A DNA stretch of 23,406 bases from UBA8653 sp963978155. Lineage in GTDB: Bacteria; Planctomycetota; Phycisphaerae; Phycisphaerales; SM1A02. How positions within the stretch are numbered: the first letter of the stretch is position 1; every line of letters starts with the position of its first letter. Location: contig CAXBRK010000025.1 of assembly GCA_963978155.1 (NCBI GenBank), positions 1 through 23,406 of the forward strand. The letters run 5' to 3'. Below, piece after piece: positions 7,795-15,180 of this stretch. The notes beneath the pieces are model-generated. The model was not told the DNA's origin. It made no database searches and was given only the letters and a program-made list of their open reading frames with translations. The position numbers and the translations under genes were made by a program.

Positions 7795-9144
7795 ATGAAT
7801 TTCTTGGATTCCCAAACTTCCATCACCAGACGTGCGGCCCTTGGGGCCTTCGGCGCTGCGGCGGCGGGCTATGCCTTTTTGGGGGGTACGCGACGAAACG
7901 ACATTCCTACCGGTCGAATCGTGTTGGACTACTGGGAAAAGTGGACCGGTCACGAAGCCGCCGCGATGCAGACCGTGGTTGACGCATTCAACGCCAGTCA
8001 AGATCGATGGTGGGTGAACTATCTCAGCGTCAGTGGTCTCGATCGCAAAGCCAAGATTGCGATTGCCGCAGAAGACCCACCCGATTTGCTGGGGCTCTGG
8101 CACCGCAACATTCCTTTTTTCCGGCGCTCTGGCGCGTTGCTGTCGCTGGAATCTTTGGGGCGGAGCCGCGACGACTACGCCTCGGTGTTGCGTCCCATTC
8201 TTTTTGGTGATGTCCAAGACGCGGCCCCGACCACGTGTTCATCGATAGCGTTGTATTACGACCGCGCGATGTTCCGAGAGTTCGGATTCGACCCCGATCA
8301 GCCTCCGGCCACCATCCCTGAATTCGATGAGGTCATCAACGCGCTAACCATCCGCGATCAAGATGGCAAAGTCGAGCGTGCCGGATTTTTGCCGGGTGAT
8401 CCTGGGTGGTGGAACTGGTCGTACGGGCCATTTTTTGGTGGCCAGATGTACGACGCCGCCACCGATCAGGCCATGGTGAACAGCCCCGGCATGATTCGTG
8501 CGTACGAATGGGTGCAATCGTTCCCCCAGCGCTGGGGACTCGAAAACCTGCGTCGCTTCCAAGGGGCGTTGGTCGACAACCCTTCGCCGTACCGCAATTT
8601 CTTCAGTGGCCGCTTGGCGACCACTTTGCAGGGGCCTTGGGTGGCCAAGTTCATGCAAGAGGAAATGGGCGACAGCATGATGGATTACGCCGCCGCGCCA
8701 TTCCCAGTGGATCCCTCCGTGCAAGATGCGGCCAACCCTCATGGATCCATCGAGTGCGACGTGTTGGTGGTGCCGCGCAACGTTCGACATCCCGAAGGAT
8801 CTTTGGCGTTCGTGTCGTTCTTGCAGCAGCCAGAAAACTTGGAGCGATTGGCTTCGGGCCACGGCAAGCCTTCGCCTTTGGTCAAGCCGAGCTCTGCGTT
8901 CCTTGCCGAGCATCCCAATCGATCCATTGAAGTGCACCAGAACATCATGGTGAGCAAGAATGCTTTTGCGGAGCCCTTCACTGAGGTTTGGCCTGAGTTC
9001 AGCAACTCCTTGGGCGCGGGGATGAGCCAAATCGATGTGTTGCAGGCCACGCCCTCGGAGGCTTTCGCGCAAGTGCAAGAAGAAGTGCAAGCCCAACTGA
9101 CCCGGGCCGCTGCTCGTCGGGCTCTGCGGGAGTCTCGACTGTGA
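7795..9144 (+). CDS. Sugar-binding protein of a CUT1 ABC transporter, Tat-type signal
   Basis: This 449-residue protein is probably the extracytoplasmic sugar receptor (solute-binding family 1). Its start at 7795 gives a leader with a twin arginine (ITRRAAL, Arg12-Arg13) followed by an Ala/Gly-rich hydrophobic stretch to about residue 30, the form of a Tat signal. No lipobox cysteine is present. The mature part opens with an IVLDYWEKWTG-like strand, followed by family-style patterns such as DPPDLLGLWHR and GPWVAKFMQEEM, with aromatic residues that could stack on sugars. It is the first gene of an operon whose next gene starts inside its stop codon (GTGA overlap). The ligand is inferred from the neighbouring GH16, GH1 and phosphorylase genes to be beta-glucan oligosaccharide. 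Confidence 0.87.
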   Translation: MNFLDSQTSITRRAALGAFGAAAAGYAFLGGTRRNDIPTGRIVLDYWEKWTGHEAAAMQTVVDAFNASQDRWWVNYLSVSGLDRKAKIAIAAEDPPDLLGLWHRNIPFFRRSGALLSLESLGRSRDDYASVLRPILFGDVQDAAPTTCSSIALYYDRAMFREFGFDPDQPPATIPEFDEVINALTIRDQDGKVERAGFLPGDPGWWNWSYGPFFGGQMYDAATDQAMVNSPGMIRAYEWVQSFPQRWGLENLRRFQGALVDNPSPYRNFFSGRLATTLQGPWVAKFMQEEMGDSMMDYAAAPFPVDPSVQDAANPHGSIECDVLVVPRNVRHPEGSLAFVSFLQQPENLERLASGHGKPSPLVKPSSAFLAEHPNRSIEVHQNIMVSKNAFAEPFTEVWPEFSNSLGAGMSQIDVLQATPSEAFAQVQEEVQAQLTRAAARRALRESRL

Positions 9145-10013
9145 AGCGGGACGGCTTTCTGACCTTCTTGCCGTGGGCGGCACCGTGGCTTGCCGGCTTC
9201 GTGTTGTTCACAGCCCTACCTGTCGGGTTGGGCATCTGGTACGCCTTCACCGATTACACGCTTCTGGAGCCACCCATCATGGTGGGCACCAAGAACTTTG
9301 CCAGATTGGCCGACGATCCGATTTTGGGCACCGTGGCCTGGAACACGTTCTTCTTTGGGTTGCTTTCGATCGTGGTCGGAACGGTGCTGTCGATTGCCCT
9401 CGCGGTGTTGCTGTCCAAGCCCGCTCGATTCCAAGCGTTCTGGCGCTCGGCTGTCTTTGTGCCGTCGGTTCTGCCATTGATTGCCGTGGCGGCCATCTTC
9501 AAGCTTGGCTTTGATGGTGAGCTTGGTGCGGCCAATCAAATGCTCGGGCTCATCGGCGTTGAGGGTCCCAACTGGTTTGGTTCTGGGGCTTGGGCGTGGA
9601 CCGCACTCTTGATGATGAGTTTGTGGGGTGTTGGACCGGCGGTGGTGATTTACTTGGCGGGCCTGCGTGATGTTCCCAAGCAATTGCATGAAGCGGCTTC
9701 GCTTGATGGTGTGGGCTCTTGGGGGAGATTTGTCCATGTCACCTTGCCAATGATTTCGCCCGTGATTCTCTTCAACGTGGTCATTGGCATCATCAATGCG
9801 GCCCAAGTGTTTGTGGTGCCGCTGGTGATGACCGGTGGGGGACCGGGACGTTCCACGTACTTCTTCGCGATGTATGTCTATGACCAAGCATTCCAATACG
9901 GAGACATGGGGTATGCCTCGGTGCTTGGCTTGGTGCAATTCGCCGCGATTTTGGTGTTGACCGGTTTGGTCCTGTTGCTTGGGCAACGGTTTGTGTACTA
10001 CCGAGGCGCCTGA
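9141..10013 (+). CDS. Sugar ABC transporter permease (MalF-like)
   Basis: This 290-residue inner-membrane protein has about six hydrophobic segments, beginning with FLPWAAPWLAGFVLF. The EAA loop that docks the ATPase is at about 184-203 (EAASLDGVGSWGRFVHVTLP). The start is GTG at 9141, overlapping the TGA of the binding-protein gene by four bases, which implies translational coupling. It would form the membrane channel together with the next gene product. Confidence 0.92.
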   Translation: MKRDGFLTFLPWAAPWLAGFVLFTALPVGLGIWYAFTDYTLLEPPIMVGTKNFARLADDPILGTVAWNTFFFGLLSIVVGTVLSIALAVLLSKPARFQAFWRSAVFVPSVLPLIAVAAIFKLGFDGELGAANQMLGLIGVEGPNWFGSGAWAWTALLMMSLWGVGPAVVIYLAGLRDVPKQLHEAASLDGVGSWGRFVHVTLPMISPVILFNVVIGIINAAQVFVVPLVMTGGGPGRSTYFFAMYVYDQAFQYGDMGYASVLGLVQFAAILVLTGLVLLLGQRFVYYRGA

Positions 10014-10861
10014 TGGAAAGAATTCGCACCACCTTGGTTTACGTCTTGCTCACGTTGGTGACGGCCGTCGCATTGTTTCCCATTGGGTACATGCTGCTGA
10101 TCGCCGGCGGAGAAGGTGAGCGCTTTGCCGAGGGAGGGCAGACGCTCTTCCCAGAAACCGCCGGCGAGATGCCAGGCAACTTGGCCAGCAATCTGGACAC
10201 GGTGATGACCGATGGCACGCTGGACTTCCGGCGCTATCTCCGCAACACATTGTTGGTGGCCATTTTGGCGGTCAGCGGCACGGTGGTTTCCAGCGCGATG
10301 GTGGCGTATGCCTTTGCCCGGGTGCGATGGTCGGGCAGCAAGCCACTCTTCATGTTGATGTTGGCCACCATGATGGTGCCGTTTCCCGTGATCATGGTTC
10401 CGCTGTTCACGATGTTCCGTGAGCTTGGCCTCATCGGCACGTTCGGGCCCCTGTGGGTTCCGGCGTGGTTTGGAAACGCATTCAGCATCTTCTTGATGCG
10501 TCAATTCTTCATGACCATCCCTCGGGAACTGGACGACGCCGCCCGCATCGATGGCTGCGGTCACTTCGGCATTTTTCGGCACATCATGCTTCCGTTGGCC
10601 ACGCCCGCTTTGTTGGTGGTGGCCCTGTTGCACTTCATGTTTGTGTGGAACGACTTTGTTGGACCACTCATCTTCTTGTCCCACCGCGATCAGTTCACGC
10701 TGGCCCTCGGCTTGCAACTGTTCATGTCCCGCTTGGGCACCACCCCTTGGCACCTCTTGATGAGTGCGACCACCCTGATGGTTGGTCCGGTCTTGGTGCT
10801 CTTTCTTCTGACCCAACGCTCGTTTGTCGAAGGTATTTCGACCAGCGGAACCAAAGGCTGA
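10013..10861 (+). CDS. Sugar ABC transporter permease (MalG-like)
   Basis: This 282-residue second permease overlaps the previous stop codon by one base (TGATG). It has about six membrane segments and an EAA-type loop at about 172-194 (ELDDAARIDGCGHFGIFRHI). An extended stretch at about 31-75 between the first two membrane segments is likely extracytoplasmic. The gene is followed after three bases by the phosphorylase gene, so transport and intracellular breakdown are in one transcript. Confidence 0.92.
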   Translation: MERIRTTLVYVLLTLVTAVALFPIGYMLLIAGGEGERFAEGGQTLFPETAGEMPGNLASNLDTVMTDGTLDFRRYLRNTLLVAILAVSGTVVSSAMVAYAFARVRWSGSKPLFMLMLATMMVPFPVIMVPLFTMFRELGLIGTFGPLWVPAWFGNAFSIFLMRQFFMTIPRELDDAARIDGCGHFGIFRHIMLPLATPALLVVALLHFMFVWNDFVGPLIFLSHRDQFTLALGLQLFMSRLGTTPWHLLMSATTLMVGPVLVLFLLTQRSFVEGISTSGTKG

Positions 10862-10864
10862 TCC

Positions 10865-13800
10865 ATGAGCCAGCACACTGAAGGTCTGTGCCGTATCGAC
10901 GGCGTGGATTGCTACCGCATTCTCGACACTCATTTGATGGAGCCTTTCTTGCTGACCGTGGTCAGCCCGGAAGAGCACTGGATGTACATCTCTTCCCGCG
11001 GGGGGCTTTCGGCGGGCCGCGTGAACGCCCAGCATTGTTTGTTCCCGTACCGCACCGATGACTTGTTGCATGCGGTGGATGCCTTCAGTGGTCCTTGGAC
11101 GGGGATCCGAGTGGGAGACGAGTTGTGGGAGCCCTTCACGGGACGTGCGGCGGCGCAAGAGCGCCGGCATTTGGCCAAGAGTGTGTTGGGGGACAGGATC
11201 GTTTTTGAATCCCACCATGAAGGACTGGGACTGGTGGCCCGCGCGTGGTGGACATTCAGCAACGAGCACGGCTTTGTTCGAACCGTTTCTCTGGAAGCGT
11301 CCGGCGAGCATTCTTGCGAAGTTCAGGTCTTGGATGCCCTGAGGGATTTGCAAGTTGGTGGCGCGTCGCTCCCGGTGATGCAATCGATGAGTTGTCTTGT
11401 CAACGCCTACACCCGCTCGGAGTGTGTTGGTTCCACTTCGGTGGCCACTTTTGCCATGGAGACCGCCTTGAGCGATCGGGCGGAGCCGGCAGAGTCGCTG
11501 CGGGCAACGACCGTCTTTGCGGTGGGAAATGGATCAAGCACCCTTGACCCGCTGGCGGTCGAATCGTTTGTTCGGGGTGCTGCGCCCCAGAGCATGCGCC
11601 GGGCCACGGGACGTGCGGGCCAGTTTGCTTACGCCGTGGAAGGGCAGGTTGGCCAAGGCCAAGCCTTGACGTGGGCTTTGGTGGCGGATGTGCACCGCAC
11701 CCAAACCGAAGTTTCGGCATTGGCCGATCGAGCTGAAGGTGTCGCGTTGTCTCAGCTTCGTACTGAAGCAGATGCGGCCACCGACGCCATGCACGACCTG
11801 TTGGCGCAAACCGACGGGCACCAATGCAGCGGTGATCCTGTCCTCGACATCCATCATGCCTCCAACACTCTGTTCAACAACATGCGGGGTGGAATTCCGG
11901 TGGAAGCGGAGCGGGTGCCTTGGGGTGACTTCGTGGCGTTCATGGGCCAACGCAATCAACGGGTCGCTCAAAAGCATGCGGGTTGGCTTGAGTCACGATC
12001 GGCTGACGCTTGGTGCACCCGCACCGAATTGTTGGGTGAAGCCCAGTCCCACGATGACCCGCAGTTGCTTCGGTTGACCTATGAATACCTCCCCTTCTGG
12101 TTTGGGCGTCGCCATGGTGATCCCTCCCGGCCGTGGAACGTGTTCAACATTCGCGTGCGCCACGAGGATGGTTCGCGTCGTTTGGCGTACGAGGGCAATT
12201 GGCGTGACATTTTCCAGAACTGGGAAGCGCTGGGATTGTCTCACCCAGGTTGGGTGGATCATTTCATTCTGAAGTTCGTCAACGCCACCACGCTTGATGG
12301 CTTCAATCCGTATCGGATCACTCGAGAAGGCATCGACTGGGAAGTTCCGGAGCCCGACAACCCTTGGAGCAATATTGGCTACTGGGGCGATCACCAGATC
12401 ACGTACCTCAGTCGACTTCTTGAATTGTCGGCTTCCATCAATCCCGAGCGGATGCGTGAGTGGTTGTCGGTGCCCATGTTCTCTTTCGCCGACGTGCCCT
12501 ACACGCTGAAGTCTCACCAAGAGTTGGTTGCTGATCCTCGGCAGTCCATCGTCTTTGATTGGGAGCAGCACGAATCCAGCGAGACCCGGCGGCAGAAATT
12601 TGGCTCCGATGGCCGGTTGGTGCACGATGGCGACGAGTTGTTGCAGGTCACCTTCTTGGAAAAATTGCTGATCCCGGTGTTGTCCAAGATGTCAACGTTG
12701 GTGCCCGGTGGTGGCATTTGGATGTGCACCCAGCGGCCGGAGTGGAACGACGCCAACAATGCCTTGGCCGGGTACGGGCTCTCCATGGTGACGGCGTCGT
12801 ATCTGCATCGTCATGTCAAGCTCCTGCAGACGTTGCTGCAGGACAGTGAACTCGGGGCGATGCGTTCGGTCGTCTGGTCGTGGTGCGAATCGTTGGGCGA
12901 AGTCTTCTCGGCCGATCCTGCATCCGCCACCCAAGATCCCACCGCCCGCCGTGCGGCGGTTGATGCCTTGGGCGCAGCGTTTGAGACCTATCGGCGTTGC
13001 ATGCGAACCGAACACGAGGTCCAATCCATCGCGCCTGAATCTCTGCTTGAATTGCTGAGGAACATGGAGTCGTGGTTGGCGAGCACCATCCGTGCCGGTC
13101 AACGGGAGGATGGCACCTACGACGGCTACAACCTCGTTCGTTTCTCGGAGGGCCAGGCCGAAGTTTCACGTCTGCCATTGATGCTCGAGGGACAAGTGGC
13201 CGTCTTGTCATCGGGCGTCTTGGATGCAGAAGCGTCGGCGAATCTGCTGGAAGCACTCTTTGATTCGACGCTGTACCGGTCGGACCACAACACCTTCTTG
13301 TTGTATCCCATCAAGTCCATCGGAGATTTCTTGTCCAAGGGCCAGGTGGATGTTGAGGGCTCGGCTCTCTTGCAGCAATTGGTTGAAGCCGACAACCGGA
13401 TGTTGGTGGTGAAAGATCACGCGGGGGTGGTGCGCTTTGCTCCGGACTTGGTCAACCGCCGCGGGGTGGTGGATGTTCTGAACCAACTTGCTCAAGAGGA
13501 GCATTGGTCCACTCTGGTCGAGCAAGATCGCGAACACGTGGTGAACCTGTACGAGTCGGTGTTTGACCATCATGCCTTTACGGGGCGTTCAGGTGGCATG
13601 TACGGCTATGAAGGCATTGGCTGCACGTACTGGCACATGGTCGCCAAATTGTTGGTGGCGGCCGGTGAGTGCGTGCAGGACGCCCAACATGCCCCCGAAG
13701 ATATTCAAGAGCAATTGCGTGGGCTGTACCACCGGGTTCGGGATGGCCTTGGCTTCCGGCGCACGCCGCATCAATTCGGTGCGTATCCGATTGATGCGTA

Positions 13801-14188
13801 TTCCCACACTCCGGGAGACCGTGGCGCTCAGCAGCCCGGCATGACCGGCCAAGTGAAAGAGGAACTGCTCACCAGACGCATGGAGCTCGGGATTCGTTTC
13901 TCCAGCGGCGAGATCCACTTCAAGCCCAGTTTGATGCTGGACGACGAGTGGCCGACCCAACCTCGGGAGAACCAACTGCTGCAGCGCGAACTTTCCGCAG
14001 GTGAGGTCTTCTTCCAGTTGTGCGGAGTCCCGGTCCTCTATGCAACGGGTTCATCGGCTTCGATCAAGGTTCTCACTGCTGATGGGGTGACAGAGATTTC
14101 CGGATCGGTGTTGCCGCGAGAATGGTCTCAGCGCCTGTTTGCCCGTGATGGCTCGGTCGTCGAATTGCACATCACACTTTCCGCATAA
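10865..14188 (+). CDS. Large glycoside phosphorylase, GH149/GH94-like (candidate beta-1,3-oligoglucan phosphorylase)
   Basis: This 1107-residue protein has no signal peptide, so it should be cytoplasmic. An N-terminal beta-sandwich-like part (about 1-290) is followed by a helical part consistent with an (alpha/alpha)6 barrel. The segment QRPEWNDANNALAGYG at 623-638 resembles the WND block of GH94 phosphorylases; the acidic residue before Trp (Glu626) would be the general-acid candidate, with Asp629 as the alternative. Other striking segments are DGFNPYRITREGIDWE (478-493), NIGYWGDHQITYLSRL (503-518) and GMTGQVKEELLTRR (992-1005). Length near 1100 residues fits GH149, whose known members split beta-1,3-oligoglucans with phosphate to glucose 1-phosphate. 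GH161 or another GH94-related family is possible. Its position at the end of the importer operon, three bases after the permease gene, strongly supports processing of imported oligosaccharides. Confidence 0.75.
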   Translation: MSQHTEGLCRIDGVDCYRILDTHLMEPFLLTVVSPEEHWMYISSRGGLSAGRVNAQHCLFPYRTDDLLHAVDAFSGPWTGIRVGDELWEPFTGRAAAQERRHLAKSVLGDRIVFESHHEGLGLVARAWWTFSNEHGFVRTVSLEASGEHSCEVQVLDALRDLQVGGASLPVMQSMSCLVNAYTRSECVGSTSVATFAMETALSDRAEPAESLRATTVFAVGNGSSTLDPLAVESFVRGAAPQSMRRATGRAGQFAYAVEGQVGQGQALTWALVADVHRTQTEVSALADRAEGVALSQLRTEADAATDAMHDLLAQTDGHQCSGDPVLDIHHASNTLFNNMRGGIPVEAERVPWGDFVAFMGQRNQRVAQKHAGWLESRSADAWCTRTELLGEAQSHDDPQLLRLTYEYLPFWFGRRHGDPSRPWNVFNIRVRHEDGSRRLAYEGNWRDIFQNWEALGLSHPGWVDHFILKFVNATTLDGFNPYRITREGIDWEVPEPDNPWSNIGYWGDHQITYLSRLLELSASINPERMREWLSVPMFSFADVPYTLKSHQELVADPRQSIVFDWEQHESSETRRQKFGSDGRLVHDGDELLQVTFLEKLLIPVLSKMSTLVPGGGIWMCTQRPEWNDANNALAGYGLSMVTASYLHRHVKLLQTLLQDSELGAMRSVVWSWCESLGEVFSADPASATQDPTARRAAVDALGAAFETYRRCMRTEHEVQSIAPESLLELLRNMESWLASTIRAGQREDGTYDGYNLVRFSEGQAEVSRLPLMLEGQVAVLSSGVLDAEASANLLEALFDSTLYRSDHNTFLLYPIKSIGDFLSKGQVDVEGSALLQQLVEADNRMLVVKDHAGVVRFAPDLVNRRGVVDVLNQLAQEEHWSTLVEQDREHVVNLYESVFDHHAFTGRSGGMYGYEGIGCTYWHMVAKLLVAAGECVQDAQHAPEDIQEQLRGLYHRVRDGLGFRRTPHQFGAYPIDAYSHTPGDRGAQQPGMTGQVKEELLTRRMELGIRFSSGEIHFKPSLMLDDEWPTQPRENQLLQRELSAGEVFFQLCGVPVLYATGSSASIKVLTADGVTEISGSVLPREWSQRLFARDGSVVELHITLSA

Positions 14189-14193
14189 CAAAG

Positions 14194-14220
14194 AAGGCCC
14201 TGGCAAGTTGCCAGAGCCTT
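14194..14220. terminator. Bidirectional intrinsic terminator
   Basis: AAGGC-C-CTGGC (14194-14204), loop AAGTT and GCCAG-A-GCCTT (14210-14220) form a stem with one internal mismatch, five bases after the phosphorylase stop. On the minus strand the stem is followed by TTCTTTGTT, so it also fits as the terminator of the region's convergent fasciclin gene, while the plus-strand tail CCTTAGG is weaker. Confidence 0.7.
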
Positions 14221-14248
14221 CCTTAGGAGATTCCTGAGGAGCGGGGAA

Positions 14249-14845
14249 TCAAAGATCGACGGGAATGAGCACTCGGCTGATCGAGTGAATGCGACCATTG
14301 GAGGCCGGCACGTTGAGCGGGAAGCTCAAGAACGGATTCCGCAAATCTGGATCGTTGTCGATCAGGGTGATGAAGAACGGTGTGATGGTGCCACCTTGGA
14401 CCGTTTCAATCTCGATGCCAAAGAAGCTGCGGAGGATGAATCCGAAGACATCGATGTCACCGCCCGCGACGTGGTACGTGAGAACGTCGGTCAAGACTGG
14501 AATGGGGTCACCGCCACCCAAATCGGTAAGGGCGCCGACGATGAAATTCCAAACCGCTTCTTCGTCGTAGCCGCCCTTGGATTCGAAACCGAGGTCGGTG
14601 GCCAAGCGGAAGAAGGCTCGGTCGGTCGGTGCGAACACGGTCAGGGTGGCTTCGGGATCAGCCAAGACGCCAGCCAGATCGGCCGTCACCACAGCGTTCA
14701 ACAGAATGTCGAAATCGCGTGAGTTGTCATCGAAATCACCGCCGCTCTGCAGAACGATGTCGGTGATGGTCATGGGTTCGTCGACGCCGCGGAAATCACC
14801 GCCGGGTCCGCCCAAAAGGGCACTGGTCAAAAGAGTTGTCAACAT
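14249..14845 (-). CDS. Secreted fasciclin (FAS1) domain protein
   Basis: This 198-residue protein has a short hydrophobic N-terminus (MLTTLLTSALL) that should act as an export signal. One FAS1 domain fills the rest: TVFAPTD at 69-75 is the H1-type motif, YHVAGG at 124-129 the second conserved block, and NGRIHSISRVLIP at 183-195 the closing strand. FAS1 domains commonly mediate adhesion to surfaces or other cells; no specific partner can be read here. The start has a GGAG motif seven to ten bases upstream. The gene ends just after a shared terminator with the phosphorylase operon and is otherwise transcribed alone. Confidence 0.88.
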   Translation of the reverse strand: MLTTLLTSALLGGPGGDFRGVDEPMTITDIVLQSGGDFDDNSRDFDILLNAVVTADLAGVLADPEATLTVFAPTDRAFFRLATDLGFESKGGYDEEAVWNFIVGALTDLGGGDPIPVLTDVLTYHVAGGDIDVFGFILRSFFGIEIETVQGGTITPFFITLIDNDPDLRNPFLSFPLNVPASNGRIHSISRVLIPVDL

Positions 14846-15180
14846 GGGAGGCTCCGAGTTGGTTCAGAAAGGAACCGACTGTAGGCGTGAAAACGTCCAA
14901 ATCGTTCTTTCTGCGGCAATCGTCCATGTTCTCGGACTTCACCGGGCTTTTTAACAGTCAGGAATCGACAAATCGTTCAAAAGCCCGTCGTGTTCAAAGC
15001 CCACATCACCGCTCACCATGCCCCAATTGCGGCCCAATGCATGGCTCGCGCCTCGTTCATTCTCGATTGCCCCCCGATTTCACTCAGGGATCCATCTGAA
15101 CCCTGTCGAATTGGACGGATTGTCCTCGGAGTTTGCGAACGTTTGGTTCCGCATCGCGAGTTCGGGCGTATGTTGGGGAC
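14846..15180. other. 335 bp divergent intergenic region
   Basis: This gap separates the fasciclin gene (-) and the second GH16 gene (+). It should contain both promoters. Apart from the inverted repeat at 14943-14987 and a GGGG motif just before the GH16 start, I see no gene, no tRNA and no clear -35/-10 pair. Short frames crossing it have no supporting features. Confidence 0.6.
14943..14987. promoter_or_regulatory. Inverted repeat CGGGCTTTT...AAAAGCCCG
   Basis: A perfect 9-bp inverted repeat (14943-14951 and 14979-14987) is separated by 27 bp, and two more bases (AA/TT) pair after one mismatch. It lies about 100 bp before the fasciclin start and 190 bp before the GH16 start. It could be a two-site operator or an RNA stem; there is no U-tract suited to a terminator. 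Confidence 0.35.

Noticed and set aside
9998..11383. A 461-codon open frame on the minus strand
   Set aside because: It is antisense to the MalG-like permease and the phosphorylase; the product is rich in His, Gln and Arg, typical of a high-GC shadow frame.
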